A DNA stretch of 64,000 nucleotides from Hirsutella rhossiliensis. Its lineage: Eukaryota > Ascomycota > Sordariomycetes > Hypocreales > Ophiocordycipitaceae. The notes beneath the pieces are model-generated. The model worked only from the letters and a program-made list of their open reading frames with translations. It ran no database searches and was not told the DNA's origin. Where the stretch lies: contig NW_025408673.1 of the NCBI RefSeq assembly GCF_020360975.1, forward strand, positions 1,922,001-1,986,000, given 5' to 3'. The position numbers and the translations under genes are program-made. This document shows, in pieces, positions 22,618-33,614 of this stretch; within the stretch, counting starts at the first letter, position 1, and every line of letters starts with the position of its first letter.

Positions 22618-24390
22618 ATGACCAAAATGACCTTAAAGCGGCCTCGGAGTATTTATACGGAGGATATTATGGCTAATGCGATAATTGATGTCACAAAAAA
22701 CGGCTTGTCGCAGTACCGCGCCGCCCAAAAGTATGACATACCTCAGCAGTCTATTTCCGACAGACTCAAAGGCCAGGTAGCCCTGGCTGATCAGATCCAG
22801 CCTCGTCAACTCTTGAGTAAGTCTCAGGAAGCTCGCTTGGTTTCTTGGATCCTCCGCCAAGAGTCTCTCGGCTATGCTCCTCCCACAGTCAGATCCGCGC
22901 ATGTGTGGAGGCTCTTATAAAGCAACTGAACAACGAGCGGACAGTGGGGCGCAACTGGGTCTCTAAATTCATCAATCGCCATCCGGACATCAAGAACAAG
23001 CGTGGGAGACGTCAGGAAGCTAACCGATTTAATGCTTTTACGCCTCGGGCGGTTCACTGGTTCTTCGATATCAGGGAAAAGGAGTATGGATGGATTAAAC
23101 CAGAAAATACCGTGAATGTTGACGAAGGCGGTATTATGTCTGGCTTTGGTGAGTATTTGGCTTGTCTTTCATTACTTTTACTAACCAGACTCTTTTGCCA
23201 GGTTTGGATAGTCTTGTGGTTGGGAGTGCAGACCCAAAACGGAAGGCCCTTCTGAAAGGGCCACAGTCCCGCAACTGGACCTCATTTATTGAAGCTATCA
23301 CCGCGGACGGCCGTGTCCTTACCCCTGGCATTATCTTTAAGGGCAAAGAGCTTCAGAAACAGTGGTTCTTGACGGAATTCGGCAAAATAGCCGACTGGCA
23401 TTACATAACGTCGCCCAACGGATGGACGGACAACCATATCGCTATTGAGTGGCTTGAGAGGTCTATTTGCCCCAGACGCGACCAGCCGATGCCTCAGATG
23501 CTAGACTGATCATATTAGATGGACATGGAAGTCATGCAACGGTGCGTTTCTTTATCCACCTCTGTAGGAATTACTGTTAACCGAGACCAGGATGCATGGA
23601 TGGCCACATGCTTTTTGAACAACGTTTATTGCTGTTACCTTCCTGCCCACTGCTCTCATGGCCTCCAGCCGTTAGATAACGGTGTATTCAATGCCTCCAA
23701 GGCAGCTTACCGGAAAGAACTTCAGAAATTGACCTGTTTGACCGATTCTGCGCCTGTTCATAAGGTCAATTTTATACGGGCATATGCTAAAGCGCGCGAG
23801 GTTGGAATGACGGCAAAGAATATATTGTCCGGCTGGAGGGTCACTGGGAATTGGCCGATCTCACGATCCAAGGCATTGCGGCATCCAGAAATTCACGCGG
23901 ACATTGTAGAGACGTCTCCAAAGTCCGCGCCATTTTGGGTTCTGATGATACGCCAAGAAACAGCCGCCAGATTCGCGATTTCGGAAAGAACAAGACTCCT
24001 GGCACCCGGAGACGATACGCCGTGATAGCTAGAGGCTTTGAAGCCCAAGAACAGACGCTTGCCGAGCACAGCAACAGAATCGCGAAGCTAGAGGAAGAAG
24101 TGGCCCGGCTGCAGAGAGGCAAGAAGAGGAGAGCAATTCCGAACCCGAACAGACGGTTCATGACTCTCAGTGAAGCTTTGGTGGCTGAGGAAGCCATTCC
24201 CCAAATTAAAAGCCAAGAGATAGCCGTTGTGCTGAATTCTGACACAGAGGAGGAGGCGGTCTCAGAGGTGGAGACAGCTTCAGTGATTGAAGTCAAGGTG
24301 GCACCTGAAGCCCTTCCAGTCACCACCAGATCCGGGCGAATGGTAAAAAGCGCCGGTACATATAAGAGCGTCCATTTCTCTACGGAATGA
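22618..24390 (+). pseudogene. Pogo/Fot1 transposase, two introns, three 1-nt frameshifts
   Basis: The N-terminus has a Psq-type helix-turn-helix (GLSQYRAAQKYDIPQQSISD) and a CENP-B-like second DNA-binding region (VGRNWVSKFINRHP). The DDE catalytic core is present: first Asp in VNVDEGGIMSGFG, second in LIILDGHGSH, third in LQPLDNGVF. Two introns restore family sequence: 23149-23201 (GTGAGT, ACTAAC, CCAG) and 23542-23590 (GTGCGT, GTTAAC, CCAG). Three places still need a base added: about 22872-22880, 23458-23461 and 23910-23925. Each looks like a single-nucleotide deletion, so this copy cannot make full-length transposase unless these are sequencing errors. The C-terminus has the usual coiled coil (HSNRIAKLEEEVARLQRGKK). 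The TIRs remain intact, so trans-mobilisation is possible. Confidence 0.9.
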
Positions 24391-24474
24391 TATATTTTTT
24401 GTGTTTATAATGTTAAGTTCTGATCATATTTCATGTAGTTCAAATGGTAGACTTTTGGTGGAGAATTTTTCAAT

Positions 24475-24520
24475 TGCGCTACCGAAAGGTGGGTGTTACC
24501 GAAAGGGGGGTGGGGCATGG
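24475..24520 (-). repeat. Right TIR of the Pogo element
   Basis: Exact inverted copy of 22332-22377, followed by the target TA at 24521-24522. Confidence 0.95.
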
Positions 24521-24522
24521 TA

Positions 24523-27297
24523 AGGCTGTCGTGATAAGGCATAATTAAATAGCCTTACCTTTCTCCTTTCCACCACTATAGCAGATTTCGCCCTTTTCCA
24601 AAAAGGGAAGCCCGTAGGTTCGAACCCTGTAGAGGTTTAATTTTTCGTCTGCAAATAGCAGAGGATCACATATGCAAGAGGCAGCACTGTTAGCTGTCAG
24701 GCGTGCAAGTGACACGCAAGGCTGACGTTATTAGGGGCTTATGTTGCCGGCTCGCCATGGCTGGCAGCCTAGCAAGACTAGAAAGAGCTAAGCATATACC
24801 AGTTATGGGTGTTAAGAGAGAGAGAGAGCAGCTTGAGGCAAGCTATAGGTCTCACGGTAGTGATTTTTGGTGTTTTAAGGCTTAGAGAAGCAATAGTGTC
24901 AACTTAACAAAAAAGGAAAAACGTATAATTATTCCTAATCTATTGCACAATGCATGGTAAAGAGTAGAGAGGCATCAAGTAAACACACTTCGGTGCTCAG
25001 GATCGTATAAGGCGCTCCCTTAGAAGGGCTAGCCGCTAGGCAAAGGGCGTCGTTCACGTAACGCGGGCCCGTTCTAGTAGATAACGTAGACATCAATAAC
25101 GACAAAGGAGATACAGAAGTTGATAGTACTTACGTATTCAAAATTCTTGCCTTTTAAGGCGCTAATGTTTTATGATCGCCGCAGTAGGAGAGGAAGGACT
25201 AGCACCGTGTCGGAACCAATATCGACCACGGTTCTTGCACTTGTCTTGAGGCCCCCAAAAAGGCCTAGCTGTGATCTTATTGCTTAAGCCGAGAGACTGT
25301 AGATGGGCCCTAATTTCTGGCAGGTTTTGTCGGCAAGTCCAAAATAGTGTGCTAAGAGGTCAGACAGAAGCTCATGGAGAAAGAGGGATGCTAACTGCAA
25401 AAGTCCCGTTTAAAGCGGTCATATTAAGCTCTCCCTTGGCCGCTGTAAAAAGGCTGGGCTGTTTCTTAGGAGACCGAGGAATTCGGCTAGATGGCTATAG
25501 CTTGAGCACCGAATAGGGCTTCCACGTACGCCGTAAGTTTCAAGAGGAAGACAAGCGTCCTTTTCCGCCGCGTAAGATAAAGGCATATTTGTTCTTGACG
25601 TGAAAGCGATAGAAGCGGCAATCCTAGGATCTAAGGGCACCAAACGAAACGGCTGCGAGAGACTGGTGACGTGCACGCTGGAGGTGGCTGGGTCCATAGC
25701 GAAGATTATTACCCACCTCACATCAGCTTATAACGCAGCACCCATACCGAAATAATGCCTAGCAGCCTCTAATGACTTCGGCCACTGCAGGACGCAATGC
25801 TACGAGAAGCGGAGGTTGTTGGTCGCGACTAATTCATCGCCAATAACGCAAGTCAAACATACAGAAGCACAGACAGCATGATTGCATCGTGGTTGCCTAA
25901 TCGCCGGCATCCTAACACTATCGGAGGTTGTCCGCGCCGTTTTCAAATGGGGGCAACATTGGCAGATCCTAGTCACGGGGAGGAGTTCGGAAGGCGGAGA
26001 TTGAACTCGCTGGTCCTACGGCCCGGCGGTCCCCACGTATTCCGGACCTTTAGGGTGCATGGGGCCCATAAATTCGGGGGTTCTTTCGGCATGGGGGTAG
26101 GGGCTCGGGCTTAAACTGGTTACCGCCCCCGGCCGGATGGGCGGCATCTTTGCGATAAAAATGCAATGAGCGCGCGTATCGAACGAATGTCGGCGTCTTA
26201 GACCGTATGATCCACCCTAGTTATATAGTACCATTGTTTGCATGGGTAGGCCATCTCTCGGGCTGGAATGCAGGCTACTCTCCTCGGGTAGGCGAAGGCT
26301 CTACCAACGTAGTTGCGGTAGCAACCTTAGATAAAAATATATACTGCGTAACTAGGCGAGGGTATGATGTCTCTTTGCAGCCAGGGGAGCTCCGTGTACT
26401 TTTATAACGATAGATACCAGACGGCGTCATCTTAGTCTTTGATCCCTACTAGCTACCCTATTGGAACCTTCGCCAGTCCGAAAGAATAGGTAAGATGACT
26501 GGTCTAGCTTTATGTAGGTGCTCGCCGGAAGGTGGAGCATAAGGCTGAATGGTGGCGTGATGTCCGCATTCTATGATCGTCACGGGAAGACCCAACTTAC
26601 ATGAAGCGTTCCCTAAAGGAGATAGTGTAAGCGAGTCATATGTAGGTCCTCTGCGCAAGCACGTACTCAAGCGGTCGCATTAGTGTGAACTTCATACCTC
26701 GCATATGAATCTGCCTTACCACTGCACCTGTCAAAATTCTACAATAAGTCAGTCCTTATGCATTCCTACTGTATATAGATCTCTGCGTCTTTTATTAGCC
26801 TAAACGCCCCGTCGACGAGCTAAGTAGAACCCGTAATGAGGTCTATCTCTCGGGATTAGAAGGTGCCGGTTACGTAGCTGCATTAGACTGCCCCTTAACG
26901 CTGCCTATGGTCTTTAGTGACATGAAGAGCTCCTGGCAGGCGCAGTAAGTATACTAAACATGCGATATATTTCGCTGCAACGTACGCGGCCTTCAATGAG
27001 CTGTCATCCCTAAGAGATATACCATTGGCACCCTCGCACTACCGGAGAGATAGATCGGAAGTTCATATCTAGTTTTCACTAGCCAAGGAGCATAAAAGGA
27101 CGAAGAACGGCTTATTAGTGTATTTAACTGCGAACTGCAGTTTAGACCGACTTATGCAGCAACTACGACCACTGCAGCTACTATAAGAATATCCAATTGT
27201 TTAGCAATCGGTCTTGCTTAAAAAGAAATATCTAAACGTGGACGTTTTAGCTTATAGAGAGCGTCTGACGATTTCTTCCTACTAGGATCCGATCGAT
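24523..27297. other. Long stretch without a recognised gene
   Basis: Open frames here (for example 25271-25516 and 25878-26114 plus, 25419-25721 and 26458-26670 minus) are short, overlap on opposite strands and show no family motif. A GGTTCGAACCC box near 24616 resembles a tRNA B box but no cloverleaf can be drawn around it. I call nothing here. Confidence 0.4.
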
Positions 27298-28068
27298 TTA
27301 GTCGTTAAACTCAAATCGCATCCTTGCAAAGTCGCTTTCGTCAAACACCAGCCCTCCAATGGAGAAACCTGGTCCACTAAATACAAGCTTTAAGCCTGAA
27401 GCACCATCACCGCCTAGAATCTCCCTTAGAAGGTCAGCTAGCGATCTCATCCGGATTCCCGGTCGCGGAGACCACGTGGAATATCTCGTAGTTAGTCCGT
27501 GTATTTCTCCCACACTGTACGTAAATAGTAAGGTTCCAGCTTTGTGTGGCTCTCGAAGAATAGCTTGGATCTCATCGCGCGGTATAACGGCGTTAAGGTC
27601 TAGATGAATCGCCGAAGGTCGAGGACTGGATTGCTCAACCTGCCATGTGTCTAGGGCAGCTCCGAGAATGCATCTCCACCCAAAAATCTTCTACGTGCAT
27701 CTATAGAATAGACACACCATCAAGGAGAATATTCTATATCACTTTAGTTTAGTGTCTTTAGAGGGAATGTTAAGTCCTTACTCATTCTTGTCGTTTGGGT
27801 ATGTAAGTAAGCTTAGCGAGGCTTAATTCCCAGACCAGTATACCAAGCCTCGCCCGTGTTCTTCCAGGAATATAGCCGCGAGCTGGCGATAAGCGTGATA
27901 ATGAGTTTGCAAAGGAGGTGCGTCGCTGCCATTTCGGCCGCTTGTCGTCCTAAGAGCCCGTGCAAATGCCGCCACATCGTAAGTAAAGAGCATTGTATAG
28001 GCACGGTTTAGGTTACCATAGCCTAGAAGAGATAACACGTCTCTATAGCTAGGGACAGAGTTTGCCAT
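27298..28068 (-). pseudogene. Unknown-family protein, two conserved-looking blocks
   Basis: From the ATG at 28068 the minus frame encodes MANSVPSYRDVLSLLGYG and about 80 residues, then TAA at 27823-27825. The same frame becomes protein-like again from about 27690 to the stop at 27298 (FGWRCILGAALDTWQVEQ, IHLDLNAVIPRDEIQAIL, LLFTYSVGEIHGLT, LKLVFSGPGFSIGGLVFD). The 130 bp between hold in-frame stops and a GTAAGG donor-like site, so an intron is plausible there. The composition looks genuinely coding. I do not recognise the family. Either an intron-containing gene with one nonsense codon, or a decayed gene. Confidence 0.4.
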
Positions 28069-28982
28069 GGTATTTAAGCAGAACGAGGATCCTAAAATAT
28101 AATCCGGGGAAGTAATAACTATAAATAATGTGCGGGTTTTACATATAGGTTGAGACCGACTAACGGCATCTAATGTGGTATATAAGCTGGAGTTATCGGT
28201 AAAGGAACTTTTGCGATGGATGCATCATCTGCATTTCGAGTCGACCTATAAAAGCACAAGAACACAATGGCGCTTATATAGTCATTTGTAAGATCATCAC
28301 GACCCAACGCAAAGAAGACAGATAGGTCATTTAATATACAGCCACACTATATGCCTTGCATGTAAGCTAACTCAACGTCTATGCATCCTTGCATATAGCA
28401 GTCAACTAATTTCTGCGGAATGTGGGCAGGGATACCTTGCTACACAATCTTCTTCAGCGGATCTAATACCGTTGACTTTACTATAGTCGGCTACATCCGC
28501 GATTGGTTCACAGCCAGGCAGGGATAGTGACTGCTTGCAGCCTCCGGCGGAGAATCCTGAGTCCTTGCTCCAACTAGACGCATAGCGGCGCCCTAATACG
28601 GAGTGGTGCACGTAGTCATTGTTTGGATCACCGCAGCTAGAGCTAGGCTATACAGGCAAAATATAAGAGACGCTTTACTACTTTTCCCTTAGAAGAGGCG
28701 ACAATTTTGTTACAAGTATACATGAGCTCAGCTACTTGAGGTGAAAGGTGCTTCCGATCGACGGAGACTAATTTTTCTCGACATTTTCAAGGTCTCATCC
28801 CATGACTAGGAGCTAAGCTCCAAGCTCAACAGTTATCCGCCTTGGTGATTACCCGGTTATCCAAAGTAAGGGGAATGGCGGGACTCAACATGGCTCTCAT
28901 GGTAACACCCGCCAGTTAAGTTTGCATTATCGATCTAAGAACAGGTTCTAAGCATATGAGCATTTACTCGGAGTATGGACTA
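28069..28982. other. Intergenic, nothing recognised
   Basis: A 69-codon minus frame (28402-28611) has no motif. The rest is stop-rich. Confidence 0.35.
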
Positions 28983-29429
28983 TTAAATCTCACGTACCTG
29001 TTCATTTGGGGAGGTGTCTCCCTTCGCAACCGCCTTAAGCAATAGTTTTCGGGTAATGGCCGTCTCCTCTGCCAAGACATCGTGGTTATCTTCAAGCATT
29101 CCTATCTTCCCCTCCAAATCGCACATTCTATCTCTAAGCGACTTCGTTTGTTCTTGCAAAAGGCGCAGCTCCGATTCTAGTCGATAGGATCGTCGTGTTA
29201 CCTCTAAGAAATCTTTGTACTACTGCCGGTGAATAGATCTACAACTCTCGTCTGAGCTTGTACCAGATGGCTTGGGATCAGGGACAAAACCTCGGACACT
29301 AGCACATTGGTCCGAGCTGTTCCCTCTGTCGTGCCTTTCTTGATGAAGCGAAGCGCTAATCTGCGAGTTAACTAAGTTTGTCTGGCCTTGACTGGCCGGA
29401 CGAAGAGGGGGCAAGTACTTGTTAGACAT
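28983..29429 (-). pseudogene. Coiled-coil protein with one in-frame TAG
   Basis: The ATG at 29429 opens MSNKYLPPLRPASQGQTN, a Ser/Gln-rich segment, then TAG at 29220-29222. The frame continues as a long coiled coil (VTRRSYRLESELRLLQEQ, SLRDRMCDLEGKIGMLED) to TAA at 28983-28985. A consensus GTACGT donor follows the Gln codon near 29000, so a further exon is possible. The stop fits CAG or TGG changing to TAG. The protein type resembles the intact coiled-coil gene at 30837-31448 in layout (disordered N-terminus, helical C-terminus), without sequence similarity that I can show by eye. Confidence 0.45.
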
Positions 29430-29548
29430 GGTCTAATGGGTATGTGTCTTTTAACTTATTGATAAGGGCGCGATTAAAGGTGAAGATGAGAAACCCAGTC
29501 CGGCAGCAGGGGCTATATTATATAGTCTACACTACTTATGCGTAGCAC

Positions 29549-30516
29549 TCAACCGACACTCGTAGCACAACCAGCGCTTAAAGACCGCAGTATGGTCAAC
29601 GTGCTAACCAATGAAATAGTGACTGAGCTGGCCAGAGGTGTGACGACTTTAGAAGCGGAGTTGACGAACACCCCGTCAACTGTTGGCTGTGAGAGTGGGG
29701 CGGTTACAGGGATGGAGGCAGCTTTGTCGAGGGTCGTAATGCTAGGCGGCAGGCTCCACTCGGATGCAGCTTCTGCGGTTGGTTCAGTCAAGAGGATTAT
29801 GCTGCTTGAGAATGGTGTGGCAGCCAGACTGAAAGTGGAAGAGGCAGGAGAGGAAGATGTGCCCTTAGTATACGTGGCGCCCTCTAAGGACTTGCTTGGC
29901 GAGGTTGTTCTTTCAAGCCAAGGGAAGCTGGTGGTTGTTGAAGTGAATACCGTAGGTACCGTTTCGATGACGACCTGGTTGGATCTCGTTTGAGTGACTA
30001 AGGTGATACTTGTCTGGAGCAGCTCTAGTAGACATCCGACATGACCTTGCATTTCTGGAGCTATAGATGGGTCTGCTTTCCCTCCCGATATTGATGCACG
30101 AATGCAGTAAGGAGAGAGCCCGGCGCATTGCCTTTCTTTAGTTAGAGGCAGTTGCTTAAACAAGAGGTGACACGCGTACCAGATTGCATTGGCATCCCCG
30201 TTAGGGACCTCCTCAGGTACAGTAAAGGTGGCAAATTGTTGGCCGCCGCAATTAATCGTACTGAAGTTATAGTGTATCGGTAGGAAAGAAGGGTCGGAAA
30301 ACTGCAAGGTTGCCTCGCACTTTGTCTGGGCTGGCGCTTCGATGCTACGCTGGGATTAGCCCGTGGATGGATGAGCAGTAGCGATGAGGGGGCCAACAGG
30401 GTTGACAGCTCGGACTGCCCTGCTTTAAGAGTAGTAAGAGGAGACGTAAGGCATATGGTATGGAAGGCGTTGACCTGCCAAAGCAGGCATGCGGCAAGGG
30501 CGATCAATTTGTTCAT
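29549..30516 (-). CDS. Secreted, Ser/Thr-rich fungal protein of unknown function
   Basis: The ATG at 30516 gives a signal peptide (MNKLIALAACLLWQVNA). In another frame, from about 30330, the mature region reads CEATLQFSDPSFLPIHYNF, CGGQQFATFTVPEEVPNG, then an intron at 30132-30179 (GTACGC, CTCTAAC, AAAG; 48 bp). Splicing it changes a Trp-Tyr run to IWQCAGLSPYC, as in related fungal secreted proteins that I recall. A Ser/Thr-rich, probably O-glycosylated stalk and a hydrophobic C-terminus follow (LASSVTISLVSTLTILRSL), suggesting a GPI-anchor or TM tail. The frames of signal peptide and mature part differ; an intron between 30340 and 30480 is likely (GCTAAT and GTAG near 30345-30365), but I cannot fix its donor. 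Function unknown; extracellular or cell-wall location is inferred. Confidence 0.55.
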
Positions 30517-30836
30517 ATGCATGGTCATTTATGCTTCTTGCTTTATTGTTTCGTAGGCGGATGTAGTCTGCCGCACTGCACGAGTAATGGTTGCCGTCTG
30601 TCGCTTTTGTACTCACGGCACGCTGCTGTGACACGTCGTGGTCCAGCTAAAATTGAATATAAAATTACTAAAATTAACCATCAGTCGGCGCTTAAGACCC
30701 CCTTTCTTTCTTGTACTCTTATTCTAGGTGATTCAGCTCTTATATAAGAGGGCGATAGAACCGTCTATTGCCACATTCTTGACAAACGATTCTTTACACC
30801 AAGTTCATTCGCACATCACTTATAGGACCTTCTCTT

Positions 30837-31448
30837 ATGGAGTTCCTTCCTTCTGGCATAAGCGGATTTGGGAGAGATCCAGGAGCCGCCGATCCGCGTA
30901 ATGGCAACCTAACAGAGGAGGTTCCTCAGCTTGACCACGATTCCTCCACCGTTCCCTCAAGTTCTCCGTCTACAACGTCTTCAAAATCCGTAGCACCCGT
31001 CCAGTCGACATTAAACCCCCAAGCCTCATGGTTCGACTTTAACGGCCTTCCTGCTGAGAACGATATGCTGTTCCCTAACAGCGACAATTTGCCGCCGTAT
31101 GAACAACCGTTCCGGTGCGGAACAACGACTAACGAAGATATAAAGTGGTGAGTTACGGCATATATATACTTGCGCAGCAGCTCAATAACGTAAATTAGGA
31201 TGGTAATTGGCATGGCCTCTCGTCTAGATGCCCTGGAGCTAGCCGTATCAACGGGAAACATGCGAATAGGGCATGTGCAAGACGGGGTTACTGAGATACT
31301 CAAGCGATCACAAACCGCCGAAGACATGGTGAGGGAGATAGATAACCTCAAGAAGAGCCTAAAGGAGCTTATCAAGTCATTCGTGCTTCTCTCTTTTGGG
31401 GGCGAAGGCATTGAAGACAATGAAATGCAATTATCTCGCGCGGAATAG
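30837..31448 (+). CDS. Intact two-exon coiled-coil protein, unknown family
   Basis: Exon 1 (30837-31147) and exon 2 (31199-31448) are joined by a 51-bp intron (31148-31198; GTGAGT donor, TTAG acceptor) that contains in-frame stops. The product is 186 residues. The N-terminal half is Ser/Pro/Thr-rich and disordered; the middle has SWFDFNGLPAENDMLFPNSD; the C-terminal half is a predicted amphipathic coiled coil (DALELAVSTGNMRIGH, EIDNLKKSLKELIKSF). There are no nonsense codons, unlike most neighbours, so it is probably single-copy and possibly expressed. The short pyrimidine-rich leader before the ATG is typical. Function not recognised. Confidence 0.6.
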
Positions 31449-32169
31449 CAGGCAAGAGCGAGGGTAATAATTGGAGGCCTTATAAAGTAGACATAAGCTA
31501 TATGTATGAACACGTTCATTTCTAAAACTAACTAAGCTGTATATATTCACTATGTCTTCTCTTATGGTATTTAAACGTCTAATGGTATAAGTATTGTCTC
31601 TTGCATTAGCAATTCGTCCGATTACGAACAAGTACGACAAGGAGCCGTCCCAACTGCCTCTCAAGGGAGGACAGGCAAGCGTTTTATACCCCCTTTAGAT
31701 ACACCTGGGTCCTTGCCTGCGCGCCTATACTATATCTAGTGTGGCTCTACCGACTGTCTATAGACAGCCACTAAGCGAAAGCGATAGTCATCCAACCTAC
31801 AAAAACAAAACGCTACACTAGCAATAGATAATTAATTACCGCCAATACACAAAGAAGCGTGATCACGGACCGACCCATGTTATCTCAAATATTTGCTCGG
31901 CTTTCGAGAAACTATCGAGTGGCGGTGGTAAAAGCATCTCATAACGCAGCCTCCGGAGAGGATTGGCTTAGCATGTTTAGCGTAAATATCGATGACGAGT
32001 CTAAAGAATGGGCCTATTCTCTGTTTAAAATTAAGTTTATTCAATTAAAAAGAACCTTATATTAATCGTTAAGTTATATCTCTGTATATAAACAGCTTCT
32101 AGATGCCATGTTGTGGCATATTCCTCTATACCCGACCAGTCCAATTACCTACCCCCTGACCTTCCAATA
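31449..32169. other. Intergenic, A+T-rich
   Basis: A 68-codon plus frame (31859-32065) has no motif. Nothing is recognised. Confidence 0.4.
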
Positions 32170-32502
32170 ATGACATTCATCAAGCTATCAGCAGCGCTGG
32201 CTTGCGCTTACGCTGTTACCAAACTGTAGGTCATGTTACCCTCGTCGTTATTAAGGCAGTATTATAACATATGGCCAGACTCGACAGGCTCGATTCGGCG
32301 AGCTACCTTCGACAAGGCAAACGCCAGACACGACATCGAAGACCTGCATGGGATGATGGAAATATGGAGCTTCCACGAGGTCGCCGGTCATCCCAACGGA
32401 GTCACAGGAGGCTTGAAACCCCCCCCCCCGCGCGTCAGTCTAGAAGAGAATAAACAATTCATGTACATATGTTTAAGCAGGCTGGAAGCTCCATTACTAT
32501 AA
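32170..32502 (+). pseudogene. Possible small secreted protein with early TAG
   Basis: The ATG at 32170 begins a signal-peptide-like sequence (MTFIKLSAALACAYAVTKL) that is stopped by TAG at 32227-32229. The frame then runs open to 32502 (ATFDKANARHDIEDLHGMME, a Pro run from a homopolymeric C tract at about 32420-32430). I do not recognise it. The hydrophobic start followed by one TAG is the same pattern seen in neighbouring dead genes. Confidence 0.3.
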
Positions 32503-32990
32503 ATTGCAAATAGGGCACCCCGTATAAATGTGGTAGTTACATTGTCATTATAAGCCTTATTAACTCGCCATATCTAAGCCACAGTGATCGTTCTCCGTAA
32601 TAGAAGTGCACTTAGGGGGCGAAAATAGCGCAGGTATTCCTACTGTAGGGGGGGTAAACCGGCGAGGTGTAACGCATGATCTGTTAAATCAGGACACTCT
32701 TCTCCGGTGTGACTAGGGTCGGCGCTTGCAGTAGATAGGCTGCGGAAGAGCGGCTCGTGAACCGGCCGTCACGGGGCGGGATTCCCCATCTCCGAACTGG
32801 TGGTGTGGGGCCAAACCGGTCTTTGGTCCGTACGCTGGCAGTTGCGTGAATAAAACACGTCTTAATAATTAGAATTAAGACGTTAGTTTAAGCAATTAAA
32901 GGCTAGGTATACAAAAACCAGCATAAATATGGAGTGGGTGCCCAGAACTGCTCTAGACATAAGCCCAGCCAGCGATCGACCTCCGTAGAC
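32503..32990. other. Spacer upstream of the transthyretin-like gene
   Basis: No gene is seen. A G+C-rich patch lies at about 32750-32830 and an A+T-rich stretch precedes the ATG at 32991. Confidence 0.4.
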
Positions 32991-33614
32991 ATGGCACCCC
33001 TTACATGCAAAGTCGTCGACACTTCATACCAGGGTTTACCTGGAGTTCATGTTATCATCGACGGTCGAGACCAGCTATATCGCAGCATTACAAAGCTTGA
33101 ATCTCTTATAGATGATGACGGCGAGATTACTATTTGGTTTCCTCTTCCTTCAGTTGGGCGCTCCGAGGCTATAGCGCCGCAGATCGTGGACACGGCGATG
33201 TTGCCTCGTGTTTCGTTGACATTCTTCCCCCAGGGGAATTTCACAACGCCTCTGGCTCCTTGGTTGTCGATTCATACCGACCTCTATCTACCAGGTAACG
33301 AGTGGCATGGGGTCACCCTTTGCTTAGGGCAAGCCCCCCGACTCGAATATTCGCCCTATCCCGTGGCCAACCCCCTCGAAATGATGGCTTTAGGGCTTTA
33401 TAAGGAGCCCGCGGTGCCTAATGCTCAAATTCATGAATCGACACCATCTCCTCTGCTTCTACCCTCGCCAATCCGAACATCGCCACGTCAGGAACAGAAA
33501 GAAGAAGCTAAGAACAATGCCGATGCCCACCAGATGACGACAAGGAGCCGGAAGAGGACGTTGGACGAAGAGGAAAATGAGCATGGGCCGAGCTGTAAAA
33601 GGGCGAGGCGATAA
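32991..33614 (+). CDS. Transthyretin/HIUase-fold protein with basic C-terminal tail
   Basis: This intact single-exon frame encodes 207 residues. I chose the ATG at 32991 because the conserved domain starts directly after it (MAPLTCKVVDTSYQGLPGVH). Residues 1-125 follow the 5-hydroxyisourate hydrolase/transthyretin layout: LTxxVxDTxxGxPxxxV strand, a DDDGEI turn, then VSLTFFPQGNF and a HGVTLCLGQAP strand. The hydrolase residues are not kept: the first His of the LTTHVLD motif is Lys here, and the C-terminal YRGS is absent (LEYSPY instead). So urate-pathway activity is unlikely. Residues about 150-207 are disordered and end in a nuclear-localisation-like cluster (TTRSRKRTLDEEE, CKRARR). No stop or frameshift is present. 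The fold assignment is my reading of motifs by eye. Confidence 0.6.
   Translation: MAPLTCKVVDTSYQGLPGVHVIIDGRDQLYRSITKLESLIDDDGEITIWFPLPSVGRSEAIAPQIVDTAMLPRVSLTFFPQGNFTTPLAPWLSIHTDLYLPGNEWHGVTLCLGQAPRLEYSPYPVANPLEMMALGLYKEPAVPNAQIHESTPSPLLLPSPIRTSPRQEQKEEAKNNADAHQMTTRSRKRTLDEEENEHGPSCKRARR

Larger units (their letters stand above)
22332..24520 (+). mobile_element. Fot1/Pogo-type (Tc1-mariner) DNA transposon
   Basis: The element is 2,189 bp and bounded by perfect 46-bp terminal inverted repeats (22332-22377 and 24475-24520), starting CCATGCCCCACC. A TA duplication flanks it (22330-22331 and 24521-24522), as expected for Tc1-mariner/Pogo insertion. Size and single transposase gene match Fot1-class elements. 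The perfect inverted repeats and the absence of CpA-to-TpA decay contrast with the neighbouring RIP-damaged repeats, which suggests a recent arrival or escape from RIP. Confidence 0.93.

Noticed and set aside
24603..24650. tRNA-like B box (GGTTCGAACCC) right of the Pogo element
   Set aside because: No acceptor, D or anticodon arm could be paired, even after joining the DNA across the transposon.
25878..26114. Plus-strand 78-codon frame rich in Gly, His and Arg
   Set aside because: No hydrophobic core, motif or plausible intron; it looks like chance in G+C-rich DNA.
29538..29993. 151-codon plus-strand frame
   Set aside because: Antisense to the Ser/Thr-rich secreted protein, which has a signal peptide, an intron and family-like sequence.
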